64,000 nt of DNA from Pseudomonas protegens (GTDB lineage: Bacteria; Pseudomonadota; Gammaproteobacteria; Pseudomonadales; Pseudomonadaceae): NCBI RefSeq assembly GCF_003363755.1, contig NZ_CP031396.1, positions 2,542,001 through 2,606,000 on the forward strand, given 5' to 3'. Shown here in pieces: positions 19,391 to 29,213 of this stretch. Positions within the stretch are counted from its first letter, which is position 1. Each line of letters opens with the position of its first letter. A program made the position numbers and the translations under genes. The notes beneath the pieces were generated by a model. It was given only the letters and a program-made list of their open reading frames with translations. It did not search any database and had not been told where the DNA came from.

Positions 19391-22300
19391 TTGTCCAACG
19401 TCATTTCGCCACAGCCCGCGCGCGCTAAAGCCTCCGCGTCGGCCCTTCCTTTGCGGGGCACACTCAAAGGCGCACTGGCGACGCTGGTGCTATTGCTCCT
19501 GGCCCTGTTGTTCTGGCAACTGCTCGATCAACTGCAGCAAACCCGCAAGGACCAGCGCCAGCACGCCATCGACTACAGCGCCGATCTGGCCGACCACCTG
19601 AGCCTGAACCTGGCGCTCAATGCCCAGATCGCCCTCAATCTGCTACCGACCGTCGAAGCCCCCCAAGACAGCCAGCAACAACAGCAACTGCTGCAAAAGC
19701 TCCAGCGCTCCCTGCCGGACGTCCGCAGTTTCGCCCTGCTGGACAGCCAGGGGCAGATCCTCAGCGACAGTGCCGCCGACAGCCAGGATGCTCTCTGGCT
19801 CGCCGAACTGGTCCAGCGCAGCCGTTCCCAGCGCTATTACTACAGCAATCCTGCCGACGGTTCAGTGGTGCATGTCTTGCTGCACCAGGCCAGTGGCTCG
19901 ACTCGCAGTTTCTGGGTACTGCGCATGTCCCCCAGTTTCCTGCAGACCCTGGTGCGGCAAAGCGAGGAAGGTTTCAAGCCGACTTGGGTGATCGAGAATC
20001 GCCTGAGCCGACAGGTGATCAAGCGCGATGAACGCAGCGCCCCGACCCCAGGCATGCTGGCCCCCGACGAGATGGCCAGCAGTGTGCTGCTGGTGCCTTT
20101 GAACAATAGCGACTGGCAACTGCGCGGGCTGTTCGACCAACGGGCGGTGATCGAGGAACTGCTGCCGGCCTTTATCGGCAAGTGCCTGCTGGGCCTGGCG
20201 TTCTCCCTGCTGCCGGTGATTGCCCTGCTCAACATGCGTCGGCGCCAACGCCAGCTCCACGAGGGCCGGCGACGCTATCAGGATATTTTCGAGGGCACAG
20301 GGGTCGCCCTCTGCGTCCTGGATATCTCCGGGCTCCCGGAGCTGCTCGGCCAACACCATTTACACAACAGCGAGCAGCTCAAGCGCTGGCAAACCAGCCA
20401 TCCGGACCACCCTCGCCAGTTGCTGAAAGAATTGCGCATCACCGAAGTCAATCAGGTGGCGCTGCGCCTGCTCAATGTCGAATCCAGCGACCAGGCCTGG
20501 CAACTACTGATCGAAGGCTGCCCGAAGAACGGCAACGCCATCGGCGGCCAGTTACTGGAAGCCGTGGTCAACCAGCAGAAACAGTTGGAACTGGAGATCA
20601 AGCTCAGCGACGCCCAGGGCAATGACCAGCATCTATGGCTGGTACTGCGCCTGCCGGAAGCGACAGAGGATTACAGCGCCGTGATCCTCAGCATCAGCGA
20701 CATCACCAGCCGCAAGCTGATCGAGCTGTCGCTGCTGGAGCGCGAAGGTTTCTGGTCGGACGTGGTGCGCACCGTGCCCGATCACCTGTATGTGCAGGAC
20801 GTGATCAGCCAGCGGATGATCTTCAGCAACCACCACCTGGGCCAGACCCTCGGCTACAACAAGACCGAACTGCACCAGATGGGCGAGTACTTCTGGGAAA
20901 TCCTCCTGCACCCGGAAGACGCCGACCTCTATCACCGCCTGCGCCAGGAACAGCGCCACTCGGCCTACGCCCAGCTCCTGCAATGCCAACTGCGCTTCCG
21001 CCACCGCAGCGGCCAGTGGCGGCGCTTCGAGATCCGCGAACAGGCCCTGGCCCGGGATCGCTACGACCAGGTGACGCGAATCATCGGCGTGGCCAAGGAC
21101 ATCACCGACCAGATCGAGGCCAGCGAGTCGCTGCGTGACAGCGAACAGCGCTACCGCATGCTCGCCGAAAGCATCAGCGACGTGATCTTCTCCACTGACA
21201 ACAAGCTGTCGCTGAACTACGTCAGCCCCTCGGTGCATGCGGTGCTCGGCTACGACGTGGAGTGGATCTTCCAGAATGGCTGGCAGTCCACCATCGCCAA
21301 CCCACAGCAACTGGCCGGCATCTACACCCTGATGGACCGGGTCAGCAAGGCCCTGGACAAGCCCGAGCAACTGGCGCAGTTGCGCAGCCAGGTGCAGACC
21401 CAGCTGTTCCTGTTCGACTGCCTGCGAGCCGATGGGCGCAAGATCCCCATCGAACTGCGCCTGGTCCTGGTGTGGGACGAACACGGCGCCTTCGAGGGCG
21501 TACTCGGGGTTGGCCGCGATATCAGCCAGCAACGCCGGGCGGAAAAAGACCTGCGCATGGCGGCCACGGTATTCGAGCACTCGACCTCGGCGATCCTGAT
21601 CACCGACCCCGCCGGCTACATCGTCCAGGCCAACGAAGCCTTCAGCCGGGTCAGCGGCTACGCGGTGTCCCAGGTGCTTGACCAGTTGCCGAACATGCTC
21701 ACCGTCGACGACCAGCAGGAAGCCCACCTGCGTTATGTGCTCAAGCAGTTGCACCAGCACAGCAGCTGGGAAGGCGAAGTCTGGCTCAAGCGCCGCAATG
21801 GCGAGCACTACCCGGCCTGGGTCGGCATCACTGCAGTGCTCGACGATGAAGGCGACCTGGCCAGCTACGTGTGCTTCTTCAGCGACATCAGCGAGCGCAA
21901 GGCCAGTGAACAGCGGATTCACCGCCTGGCCTACTACGACGCCCTGACCCACCTGCCCAACCGCACCCTGTTCCAGGACCGTCTGCACACCGCGCTGCAA
22001 TCGGCGGAGCGGCAGAAGTCCTGGGTGGTGCTGATGTTCCTCGATCTGGACCGTTTCAAGCCGATCAACGACTCCCTGGGCCACGCGGCGGGCGATCGCA
22101 TGCTCAAGGAAATGGCCACCCGCCTGTTGGGTTGCGTCGACGATGACGACACCGTGGCGCGCATGGGTGGCGACGAATTCACCCTGCTCCTGCAACCGCG
22201 CGCCAGCCGCGAGATTGCCCTGAACCGGGCCATCAATGTGGCCGAGAAGATCCTCGCCAGCCTGGTCAAGCCCTTCGTCCTCGAAGGTCGGGAGTTCTTC

Positions 22301-23239
22301 GTCACCGCCAGTATCGGCATCGCCCTGAGCCCTCAGGACGGCAAAGAACTGAGCCAGCTGATGAAGAACGCCGACACCGCGATGTACCACGCCAAGGAGC
22401 GCGGCAAGAACAACTTCCAGTTCTACCAGGCCGACATGAACGCCAGTGCCCTGGAGCGCCTGGAGCTGGAAAGCGACCTGCGCCACGCCCTGGAACAGGA
22501 AGAGTTCGTGCTCTATTACCAGCCGCAGTTCAGCGGCGACGGCAAACGCCTGACCGGTGCCGAGGCGCTGCTGCGCTGGCGTCATCCGCGCCGCGGGCTG
22601 GTGCCGCCGGGCGACTTCATTCCGGTCCTGGAAGAACTGGGCCTGGTGGTGGATGTGGGCGACTGGGTAATCAGCGAAGCCTGCCGCCAGCTCAAGTCCT
22701 GGCACCAGGCCAAGGTGCGGGTGCCGAAGGTCTCGGTGAACATTTCCGCGCGGCAGTTCTCCGACGGCCAGCTGGGCATGCGCATCGCCACCATCCTCAA
22801 GGACACCGGCCTGCCGCCGGCGTGCCTGGAGCTGGAGCTCACCGAAAGTATCCTGATGCGCGAAGTCAGCGAGGCGATGCAGATTCTCGACGGCCTGAAG
22901 AATCTGGGCCTGAGCATCGCGGTGGACGACTTCGGCACCGGTTATTCATCGCTGAACTACCTCAAGCAGTTCCCCATCGACGTGCTGAAGATCGACCGCA
23001 CCTTCGTCGACGGCCTGCCGTCCGGCGAGCAGGATGCGCAGATCGCCCGCGCCATTATCGCCATGGCCCACAGCCTGAACCTGGCGGTAATCGCCGAGGG
23101 CGTGGAAACCCACGAGCAGCTGGAGTTCCTGCGCGAACACGGCTGCGACGAGGTCCAGGGCTACCTGTTCGGCCGGCCGATGCCAGCCAACCGCTTCGAA
23201 GCGCAGTTCAGCAACGACGCGCTGTTCATGTTCGACTAA
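19391..23239 (+). CDS. morA: MorA-type membrane c-di-GMP enzyme (PAS-GGDEF-EAL)
   Basis: A 1282-residue inner-membrane regulator with membrane spans near 28-50 and 257-280 enclosing a periplasmic sensor region, then about four PAS/PAC units (roughly 295-440, 448-575, 580-715, 720-840), a GGDEF domain (motif GGDEF near 925) and an EAL domain (EALLRW near 1057, with [14 protein letters not shown] and KIDRTFVDG intact). Both active-site motifs are present, so it could make and degrade c-di-GMP; the inhibitory I-site arginine appears absent (DDDD instead of RxxD). Position just before glyA matches P. aeruginosa PA4601 morA, which affects motility and biofilm. The start used is TTG at 19391, which lacks a strong ribosome site, so the exact N-terminus is uncertain. 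Confidence 0.88.
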   Translation: MSNVISPQPARAKASASALPLRGTLKGALATLVLLLLALLFWQLLDQLQQTRKDQRQHAIDYSADLADHLSLNLALNAQIALNLLPTVEAPQDSQQQQQLLQKLQRSLPDVRSFALLDSQGQILSDSAADSQDALWLAELVQRSRSQRYYYSNPADGSVVHVLLHQASGSTRSFWVLRMSPSFLQTLVRQSEEGFKPTWVIENRLSRQVIKRDERSAPTPGMLAPDEMASSVLLVPLNNSDWQLRGLFDQRAVIEELLPAFIGKCLLGLAFSLLPVIALLNMRRRQRQLHEGRRRYQDIFEGTGVALCVLDISGLPELLGQHHLHNSEQLKRWQTSHPDHPRQLLKELRITEVNQVALRLLNVESSDQAWQLLIEGCPKNGNAIGGQLLEAVVNQQKQLELEIKLSDAQGNDQHLWLVLRLPEATEDYSAVILSISDITSRKLIELSLLEREGFWSDVVRTVPDHLYVQDVISQRMIFSNHHLGQTLGYNKTELHQMGEYFWEILLHPEDADLYHRLRQEQRHSAYAQLLQCQLRFRHRSGQWRRFEIREQALARDRYDQVTRIIGVAKDITDQIEASESLRDSEQRYRMLAESISDVIFSTDNKLSLNYVSPSVHAVLGYDVEWIFQNGWQSTIANPQQLAGIYTLMDRVSKALDKPEQLAQLRSQVQTQLFLFDCLRADGRKIPIELRLVLVWDEHGAFEGVLGVGRDISQQRRAEKDLRMAATVFEHSTSAILITDPAGYIVQANEAFSRVSGYAVSQVLDQLPNMLTVDDQQEAHLRYVLKQLHQHSSWEGEVWLKRRNGEHYPAWVGITAVLDDEGDLASYVCFFSDISERKASEQRIHRLAYYDALTHLPNRTLFQDRLHTALQSAERQKSWVVLMFLDLDRFKPINDSLGHAAGDRMLKEMATRLLGCVDDDDTVARMGGDEFTLLLQPRASREIALNRAINVAEKILASLVKPFVLEGREFFVTASIGIALSPQDGKELSQLMKNADTAMYHAKERGKNNFQFYQADMNASALERLELESDLRHALEQEEFVLYYQPQFSGDGKRLTGAEALLRWRHPRRGLVPPGDFIPVLEELGLVVDVGDWVISEACRQLKSWHQAKVRVPKVSVNISARQFSDGQLGMRIATILKDTGLPPACLELELTESILMREVSEAMQILDGLKNLGLSIAVDDFGTGYSSLNYLKQFPIDVLKIDRTFVDGLPSGEQDAQIARAIIAMAHSLNLAVIAEGVETHEQLEFLREHGCDEVQGYLFGRPMPANRFEAQFSNDALFMFD

Positions 23240-23250
23240 CCCCCGCGTAC

Positions 23251-23313
23251 GTAGGAGCCGGCTTGCCGGCGAAGGCGATTCAGGGGCCTCTTCGCTGGCA
23301 AGCCAGCTCCTAC
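23251..23313. repeat. REP doublet (GTAGGAGCC type), inverted pair
   Basis: GTAGGAGCCGGCTTGCCGGC and, after about 20 bases, its inverted partner GCTGGCAAGCCAGCTCCTAC. A typical Pseudomonas REP pair, 11 bases past the morA stop. Confidence 0.85.
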
Positions 23314-23432
23314 GAGAGATCACGTACTACGTGAAGGCCACTTGTCTGCGACATGATGTCCTTTCATATGCCATCTAAAACCCATTGGGTTAGAATGCCT
23401 CCCCTTTCTGCCCCCGATCCTTGAGGACCGCC

Positions 23433-24686
23433 ATGTTCAGCCGTGATTTGACTATTGCCAAGTACGACGCCGATCTCTTTGCCGCCATGGAGCAAGAAGC
23501 TCAGCGTCAGGAAGAGCACATTGAGCTGATCGCTTCGGAAAACTACACCAGCCCAGCGGTGATGGAAGCTCAAGGCTCGGTACTGACCAACAAATACGCC
23601 GAAGGCTACCCAGGCAAGCGCTACTACGGCGGTTGCGAATACGTCGACGTGGTTGAGCAACTGGCCATTGATCGCGCCAAGGAGCTGTTCGGCGCCGACT
23701 ACGCCAACGTCCAGCCACACGCCGGCTCCCAAGCCAACGCAGCGGTCTACCTGGCCCTGCTGCAAGGCGGCGACACCATCCTGGGCATGAGCCTGGCCCA
23801 CGGCGGTCACCTGACCCACGGTGCTGCCGTTTCCTCCTCCGGCAAGCTGTACAACGCTGTTCAGTACGGCATCGACGCCAACGGCCTGATCGACTACGAC
23901 GAAGTCGAGCGCCTGGCCCTTGAGCACAAGCCGAAAATGATCGTGGCCGGTTTCTCCGCCTACTCGCAGATCCTCGACTTCCCGCGTTTCCGCGAAATCG
24001 CTGACAAGGTCGGTGCCTACCTGTTCGTCGACATGGCCCACGTGGCCGGTCTGGTCGCCGCTGGCGTCTACCCGAACCCAGTACCATTCGCCGACGTGGT
24101 CACCACCACCACCCACAAGACCCTGCGCGGTCCACGTGGCGGCCTGATCCTGGCTCGCGCCAACGCCGACATCGAGAAGAAGCTGAACTCCGCAGTATTC
24201 CCGGGCGCCCAGGGTGGCCCGCTGGAGCACGTGATCGCCGCTAAAGCGATCTGCTTCAAGGAAGCGCTGCAGCCTGAGTTCAAGGCCTATCAGGAACAAG
24301 TGGTGAAGAACGCCCAAGCCATGGCCGAAGTGTTCATCGCACGCGGTTTCGACGTGGTTTCCGGTGGTACCAAGAACCACCTGTTCCTGCTGTCGCTGAT
24401 CAAGCAGGACATCTCCGGTAAAGACGCCGACGCCGCTCTGGGCAAAGCGTTCATCACCGTGAACAAGAACTCCGTGCCTAACGACCCACGTTCCCCGTTC
24501 GTCACCTCCGGCCTGCGCTTCGGTACACCGGCCGTGACCACCCGTGGCTTCAAGGAAGCCGAGTGCAAGGAACTGGCCGGCTGGATCTGCGACATCCTGG
24601 CGGACCTGTCCAACGAAGCGGTGATCGACGCCGTGCGTGAGAAGGTCAAGGCCATCTGCAAGAAGCTGCCGGTATACGGCGCTTAA
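23433..24686 (+). CDS. glyA: Serine hydroxymethyltransferase
   Basis: PLP enzyme that converts serine and tetrahydrofolate to glycine and methylene-tetrahydrofolate. The 417-residue protein has the SHMT blocks [29 protein letters not shown] and the PLP-lysine site [16 protein letters not shown]. Start [16 protein letters not shown] follows a TTGAGGA ribosome site; a TTG four codons upstream is less likely. Codon use is strongly biased, as for a highly expressed gene. Terminator follows. Confidence 0.97.
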   Translation: MFSRDLTIAKYDADLFAAMEQEAQRQEEHIELIASENYTSPAVMEAQGSVLTNKYAEGYPGKRYYGGCEYVDVVEQLAIDRAKELFGADYANVQPHAGSQANAAVYLALLQGGDTILGMSLAHGGHLTHGAAVSSSGKLYNAVQYGIDANGLIDYDEVERLALEHKPKMIVAGFSAYSQILDFPRFREIADKVGAYLFVDMAHVAGLVAAGVYPNPVPFADVVTTTTHKTLRGPRGGLILARANADIEKKLNSAVFPGAQGGPLEHVIAAKAICFKEALQPEFKAYQEQVVKNAQAMAEVFIARGFDVVSGGTKNHLFLLSLIKQDISGKDADAALGKAFITVNKNSVPNDPRSPFVTSGLRFGTPAVTTRGFKEAECKELAGWICDILADLSNEAVIDAVREKVKAICKKLPVYGA

Positions 24687-25038
24687 TCAGCCCGCAGACC
24701 GCAACAGAAAAAGCCCGGCCCAGCGCCGGGCTTTTTTGTGCCTGGATGGCCGCCGCACCAGGCGCTGAAAGGAGCCTGCGAGGTCTTGCGAACGCAAGAT
24801 ACTCGGGCGGCCGTCCCGGCCGATCGCAACCTACGGCAGCGGCTACAGTGGCCAGGGAAGGAAAAACCACTGGTCAGACCGGTAAAGCCAATTTTCGTTC
24901 AGCCTCTTGTAAACCCATAAAACCCGAGCGTAGACTGCGCCTGCACTGGACATACCGGTAAGACCACAATAATTAAGTCCTCCATCCGCTGTGCTCTCCC
25001 GCACACGGCAGACAGGACACCGACCAGGATTCCTCCCC
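24687..25038. other. Spacer between glyA and the DAACS transporter
   Basis: About 350 bases. Holds the glyA terminator and, near 24770-24850, degraded REP-like sequence ending in TACGGCAGCGGCTACAG, matching the second REP family of this window. The last 150 bases, with the AT-rich stretch near 24965, are the likely promoter region of the transporter. No coding frame supported. Confidence 0.55.
24708..24737 (+). terminator. glyA intrinsic terminator
   Basis: AAAAGCCCGGC, loop, GCCGGGCTTTTTT, 20 bases after the glyA stop. Classic stem plus T-run. Confidence 0.92.
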
Positions 25039-26352
25039 ATGCTCAGATGGTGCTCGCGTTCGATTTTCCTCCAGGTTGTGCTCGGACTGATGCTTGGCAT
25101 CGTCTGCGGCCTCACCCTCCCCGAATACTCCTCACAACTCAAACCACTGGGCGACGGCTTCATCAAGCTGATCAAGATGCTCATCGGCCTGATCGTGTTC
25201 TGCGTGGTGGTCAGCGGCATCTCCGGCGCCGGCGACCTGAAGAAGGTCGGCCGCATCGGCCTCAAATCAGTGATCTACTTCGAGATCCTCACCACCATCG
25301 CCCTGGTGATCGGCCTGGTCATGGCCTTCAGCACCGGCATCGGCAGCGGCGCCAATATTCACCTGGAGCAGCTGTCCACCGCCGACATGGGCGATATCGC
25401 TCAACGCGGCCAGCACATGCACACCACCACCCAGTTCCTCATGGACCTGATCCCCACCTCGGTGATCGGCGCCTTTGCCGAGAACAATATCCTCCAGGTG
25501 CTGCTGTTCTCGGTGCTGTTCGGCAGTGCCCTGAACCTGGTGGGCGAAGCCGCCTCCGGCATCTCCCGGCTGATCAATGAACTGAGCCACGTGATCTTCC
25601 GCATCATGGGCATGATCGTGCGCCTGGCGCCCATCGGCGTGTTCGGCGCCATCGCCTTCACCACCAGCAAATACGGTCTGGATTCGCTGCAGCACCTGGG
25701 CAGCCTGGTGGGCCTGTTCTACCTGACCTGCGTCGCCTTCGTCGCGCTGATCCTCGGCCTGGTCATGCGCCTGTCGGGCCTGCGCATGCTGCCCTTCCTC
25801 AAATACCTGCGCGAAGAGTTGCTGATCGTTCTCGGCACCGCCTCCTCCGACGCCGTCCTGCCGCAGATCATGCGCAAGCTGGAGCACCTGGGCATTGGCA
25901 GCTCCACCGTGGGCCTAGTGATTCCAACCGGCTACTCGTTCAACCTGGATGGTTTCTCCATCTACCTGACCCTGGCCATCGTCTTCATCGCCAATGCCAC
26001 CGGTACGCCGTTGTCCATGTCGGACCTGTTGACCATCCTCCTGGTGTCGCTGATCACCTCCAAGGGCGCCCATGGCATTCCCGGTTCAGCCCTGGTGATC
26101 CTGGCCGCGACCCTGACCGCGATCCCGGCAATTCCGGTGGTGGGCCTGGTGCTGGTGCTGGCCGTGGACTGGTTCATGGGCATCGGTCGCGCCCTGACCA
26201 ATCTGATCGGCAACTGCGTGGCCACCGTGGCCATCGCCCGCTGGGAAAAGGACATCGACGTGCAACGGGCCAACAAGGTGCTCAGTGGTCAACAGGGCTA
26301 TACCTTCCAGGCGCGAAAACCGGTGGCCGGTGCCCACCAGCAGGAATTTTGA
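25039..26352 (+). CDS. DAACS-family dicarboxylate/amino-acid:cation symporter
   Basis: A 437-residue inner-membrane carrier of the DctA/GltP family (PF00375). Hydrophobic segments run throughout; LIKMLIGLIVFCVVVSGISG, LGTASSDAVLPQIM (serine-rich hairpin), VIPTGYSFNLDG and ITSKGAHGIPGSALVILAA are the substrate and cation-binding signatures. The SFNLDG and GIPGSA forms are like DctA (C4-dicarboxylates), but acidic amino-acid transport cannot be excluded. ATG at 25039 has an AGGA site. A regulator of the FCD type follows. Confidence 0.85.
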   Translation: MLRWCSRSIFLQVVLGLMLGIVCGLTLPEYSSQLKPLGDGFIKLIKMLIGLIVFCVVVSGISGAGDLKKVGRIGLKSVIYFEILTTIALVIGLVMAFSTGIGSGANIHLEQLSTADMGDIAQRGQHMHTTTQFLMDLIPTSVIGAFAENNILQVLLFSVLFGSALNLVGEAASGISRLINELSHVIFRIMGMIVRLAPIGVFGAIAFTTSKYGLDSLQHLGSLVGLFYLTCVAFVALILGLVMRLSGLRMLPFLKYLREELLIVLGTASSDAVLPQIMRKLEHLGIGSSTVGLVIPTGYSFNLDGFSIYLTLAIVFIANATGTPLSMSDLLTILLVSLITSKGAHGIPGSALVILAATLTAIPAIPVVGLVLVLAVDWFMGIGRALTNLIGNCVATVAIARWEKDIDVQRANKVLSGQQGYTFQARKPVAGAHQQEF

Positions 26353-26359
26353 TCCAACC

Positions 26360-26384
26360 TTGTGCCTGCCGACGGCAGGCACAA
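26360..26384 (+). terminator. Hairpin after the transporter gene
   Basis: TTGTGCCTGCC and GGCAGGCACAA pair perfectly over 11 bases with loop GAC, starting 8 bases past the stop. The tail is CAATCA, without a T-run, so termination may be weak. Confidence 0.55.
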
Positions 26385-26419
26385 CAATCAGCGCGGCAAC
26401 AGCGCGCTACCGATAGCTC

Positions 26420-27145
26420 ATGGAGTCAACAGTGATCAGCTCGTCAACGGTTGTGAATTCAGTGGTAGAAAAGCTCCGGGCGGCCCTTGCCCGAGGCCAG
26501 TGGCGCTCCGGCGACATGCTGCCCGGGCAACGTGAATTGGCCGAGCAACTGGGCATCAGCCGCCCCAGCCTGCGCGAAGCGGTGATCGTCCTGGAAACCC
26601 TGGGCCTGGTGCGCTCCATGCCTGGCAAGGGCGTGGTGGTGCTGGATGCGCCCCAGAGCGAAGCCCAAGGTGCCGAGCGCAGCGTGGCCGGCGCCAGCCT
26701 CGAGGACGTGCTGCAACTGCGCTACACCCTGGAGCCCTTCATCGTCGGGCTGGTGGCGCAATCCATCAGCAGCAAGGAAGTCGGCCAGCTGCGCCTGACC
26801 CTCATGGACATGCGCGAAGCCCTGGAGGCCAATGACAGCGAAGCCGGGGTCAATGCCTACATCGCCTTCCACGAGGAACTGTTCACCCTGACCAGCAACC
26901 CGATCTTCCAGAACGTGGTGCAACAGACCAGCAATGCCCTCAAGCAAAGTGCGCAGATCCTGCGCAATTCGCCGGAGCACCTGGCCGAACGCCTGGAAGA
27001 AAATGAAGCCGTGGTGCGGGCGATCCGCAACAAGAACAGCGCCCTGGCCAGCGCCGAGATGCGTCGGCACATCCTCCAGGAAGGCCAGCGCATGGGCATC
27101 GAACTGAATATTCCGGACGATCACCTGGGCTCCAACGCCCTGTAA
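26420..27145 (+). CDS. FadR-type (GntR/FCD) transcriptional regulator
   Basis: A 241-residue DNA-binding protein. Residues 10-75 form the GntR winged helix (LPGQRELAEQLGISRPSLREA is the recognition segment) and residues about 95-225 the all-helical FCD ligand-binding domain. It follows the transporter by 67 bases and precedes another FCD regulator by 37, so it may control one of its neighbours; the ligand is probably a small organic acid, by family. The ATG lacks an upstream ribosome site, whereas the GTG at 26432 has GGAG seven bases before it, so the protein may be four residues shorter. Confidence 0.87.
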   Translation: MESTVISSSTVVNSVVEKLRAALARGQWRSGDMLPGQRELAEQLGISRPSLREAVIVLETLGLVRSMPGKGVVVLDAPQSEAQGAERSVAGASLEDVLQLRYTLEPFIVGLVAQSISSKEVGQLRLTLMDMREALEANDSEAGVNAYIAFHEELFTLTSNPIFQNVVQQTSNALKQSAQILRNSPEHLAERLEENEAVVRAIRNKNSALASAEMRRHILQEGQRMGIELNIPDDHLGSNAL

Positions 27146-27182
27146 TCAACCCCCGAGTCAGCAACTGGACTGGAGACAGGCC

Positions 27183-27890
27183 ATGGTCAGCTACGCCCTG
27201 AAAAACAACCCCTTCACCCTGGTGGCCAGCCTGCCTCGGCGTCAGTGCGGCGAAAAAAAACTGCTGGTCGATGATGTCTATCCACAGATCTTCGACGCCA
27301 TTCTCGAACAGCGCATCGCACCCGGCAGCCGCTTCACCGAAGACAGCCTCGGGCAGGCCTTCGGCGTCAGCCGCAGCATCATCCGCCAGGTCCTGGCGCG
27401 CTTGTCCCACCAGCAAGTGGTGATCCTGCGGCCCAATTACCGCCCCCAGGTCGCGGCTCCTGACCTGGAGCAGACCCGGCAGATCCTGCACGCCCGGCGC
27501 CTGACGGAAATCACCCTGGTGCGCCTGGCCTGCCAGCAACCCCGGCGCCAGCTGCAGTCCCTGCGACAGTTGATCGCCCGGGAACGTGAAGCCATTGAGC
27601 GCGACCAACGCGGCCCGGCCATCCGCCTGTCCGGGGAGTTCCACCTGCAACTGGCTGAAGTGGCCGGCAACGCCCCACTGGCGCAGTTTCTCGGCAGCCT
27701 GGTGCCGCTGACCTCCCTGGCCATCGCCCAGTTTGAAGGCCGCGCCCGCCACTGCTGCGCCTGGCAAGAGCACGCGACGATCATCGATGCGCTACAGGCG
27801 GCTGACGTCGAAAAGGCCGAAGCCCTGATGAACCGCCACCTGGATCACCTGGAACAACGCCTGCTAGGCACAGCGCCCGCCGACCTGTAG
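27183..27890 (+). CDS. Second GntR/FCD transcriptional regulator
   Basis: A 235-residue regulator with N-terminal GntR helix-turn-helix (RFTEDSLGQAFGVSRSIIRQVLARL) and C-terminal FCD domain (about 95-225; FHLQLAEVAGN, EALMNRHLDHLE). It differs from the preceding regulator throughout. Unusual features are an adjacent cysteine pair (RARHCCAWQEH) next to the metal/ligand-binding region. The ATG is preceded by TGGAGACAGGCC. The stop codon lies inside a single REP unit (27885-27910). Confidence 0.86.
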   Translation: MVSYALKNNPFTLVASLPRRQCGEKKLLVDDVYPQIFDAILEQRIAPGSRFTEDSLGQAFGVSRSIIRQVLARLSHQQVVILRPNYRPQVAAPDLEQTRQILHARRLTEITLVRLACQQPRRQLQSLRQLIAREREAIERDQRGPAIRLSGEFHLQLAEVAGNAPLAQFLGSLVPLTSLAIAQFEGRARHCCAWQEHATIIDALQAADVEKAEALMNRHLDHLEQRLLGTAPADL

Positions 27891-27910
27891 GAGTCGGCTG
27901 GCCAGCGAGG
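27885..27910. repeat. Single REP unit overlapping the FCD-regulator stop codon
   Basis: CTGTAGGAGTCGGCTGGCCA is a diverged copy of the GTAGGAGCCGGC REP family. Its TAG is the stop codon of the upstream gene. Confidence 0.65.
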
Positions 27911-27913
27911 ACT

Positions 27914-28885
27914 TCAGCCCCCCAGCATCTTCTCGAAGCCCTGCCGGATCTTCTCTTCCGGCAGATCGTCGGCAATGAACACCATCACACTCTCCCGCGC
28001 CTCGCCCTCAGCCCATTCGGTATCCCAGTCGAAGCCGTAAAGCTTGAGCACGCCCTGGAACACCATGCGCCGTGGCTCGTCGATCACGTTCAGCACGCCC
28101 TTGTAACGCAACAATTGCTTGCCATGATCCTCCAGCAGCTCATTCATGAACTCGCTGAGGCGATCCAGATCCAGGGCCTGTTCAGTGCGCAGCACCAGGC
28201 TGGAAATCCGATCCACCGAGGGTGCCGGGCTCACCGGACGCAAGCTGATGCCGCCGCCCAGATCAGCATTCAAGTTGAAGCCCCGCACATCCAGCAGTTC
28301 CGCCAGATCGATCCGGCCGTGCTCCACCAGGCGAATCGGCGCCCGGCGGTTGATCCGCGTCAGGCGCTGGCTGAGGGCCTCGAAGGTCTGCTCATCCACC
28401 AGGTCGCGCTTGCTCACCAGCAGCCGGTCGGCAAAGCCGATCTGCGCCTGGGCGATGGTCTGGGTCAGGTGGAACTCGGCGTGCTTGGCATCCACCAGGG
28501 TGATGATGCCGTCGAGGATGTAGCGCTCACGCAACTCTTCATCAATGAAAAAGGTCTGCGCCACCGGAGCCGGGTCGGCCAATCCGGTGCACTCGATCAC
28601 CAGTCGATCAAAGGCGATCTCGCCACTGTCCAGGCGCTCCAGCAGCAGATACAGGGCCTTGGTCAGGTCGGTGTGGATGGTGCAGCAGACACAGCCATTG
28701 GACAGGGTCATGACCTGGACCGGCTCGTCCCCCAGCAGCTGGGTGTCGATACCGGCATCACTGAACTCATTCTCGATCACGGCGATCTTCAAACCGTGCT
28801 CGGCCTTGAGCAGATGACGCAACAAAGTGGTCTTGCCGGCGCCGAGGAAACCGCTGAGCACGGTGACGGGAATAGGATTTTGCAA
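27914..28885 (-). CDS. yjiA: YjiA-type CobW/G3E metallochaperone GTPase
   Basis: Cytosolic P-loop GTPase of the COG0523 group; members insert or deliver metals such as zinc. Visible are Walker A GFLGAGKTT, the metal-binding CxCC motif in LSNGCVCCT, the switch region ECTGLADPAP, the SKRD specificity motif and a C-terminal CobW_C domain (MVFIADDLPEEKIRQGF). The end matches E. coli YjiA closely. Start is uncertain: TTG at 28885 lies eight bases after a GGGAG site and gives MQNPIPVTVLSG as in YjiA, whereas the GTG at 28900 would add five residues. It lies in the yjiX-btsT neighbourhood, as in E. coli. Confidence 0.9.
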   Translation of the reverse strand: MQNPIPVTVLSGFLGAGKTTLLRHLLKAEHGLKIAVIENEFSDAGIDTQLLGDEPVQVMTLSNGCVCCTIHTDLTKALYLLLERLDSGEIAFDRLVIECTGLADPAPVAQTFFIDEELRERYILDGIITLVDAKHAEFHLTQTIAQAQIGFADRLLVSKRDLVDEQTFEALSQRLTRINRRAPIRLVEHGRIDLAELLDVRGFNLNADLGGGISLRPVSPAPSVDRISSLVLRTEQALDLDRLSEFMNELLEDHGKQLLRYKGVLNVIDEPRRMVFQGVLKLYGFDWDTEWAEGEARESVMVFIADDLPEEKIRQGFEKMLGG

Positions 28886-28910
28886 AACAGGATCTCCCAC
28901 GCATAAAAAC

Positions 28911-28974
28911 GTAGGAGCCGGCTGGCCGACGATGGCGTCAATCAGAGCGCTATCGCCGAGCAGCCGGCTCCTAC
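28911..28974. repeat. REP doublet (GTAGGAGCC type) between yjiX and yjiA
   Basis: GTAGGAGCCGGCTGGCCGAC and the inverted GAGCAGCCGGCTCCTAC arm face each other over a short spacer. Same family and layout as the pair after morA; it lies between two genes otherwise thought to be co-transcribed. Confidence 0.85.
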
Positions 28975-28999
28975 ATGGGTGTGGCTTACACGCTGTACT

Positions 29000-29197
29000 T
29001 CAACAGCACTTCGGACCGCCCTTGCCGCCGTACCGGGCCTCCTGGCGTTCACGGAAGAACGCCTCGTACGACATCACCGGCTTGTCCGGGTGCTTGGTTT
29101 GCATATGCTCGACGTAGTTGTCGTAGTCGGGCATGCCGACCATCAGGCGCGCGGCCTGACCGAGGTATTTACCGAGGCGACTCAGGTCATTGAACAT
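29000..29197 (-). CDS. yjiX: YbdD/YjiX family small protein
   Basis: A 65-residue protein, [20 protein letters not shown], of the YbdD/YjiX family, with conserved [18 protein letters not shown] and a C-terminal GGKGGPKCC cysteine tail. These proteins nearly always lie next to CstA-type transporters, as here (16 bases after the transporter stop). No activity is known; the CC tail could bind a metal, which would fit the neighbouring COG0523 GTPase, but this is inference. Confidence 0.92.
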   Translation of the reverse strand: MFNDLSRLGKYLGQAARLMVGMPDYDNYVEHMQTKHPDKPVMSYEAFFRERQEARYGGKGGPKCC

Positions 29198-29213
29198 GCT
29201 TGCAATCCTCGGG

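Noticed and set aside
20633..22705. Very long open frame on the minus strand within morA
   Set aside because: It is antisense to well-supported PAS-GGDEF-EAL coding and has low-complexity Gln/His/Ala composition typical of GC-rich antisense frames. Similar frames antisense to the Lon-like protease, hasD and quiC are rejected for the same reason.
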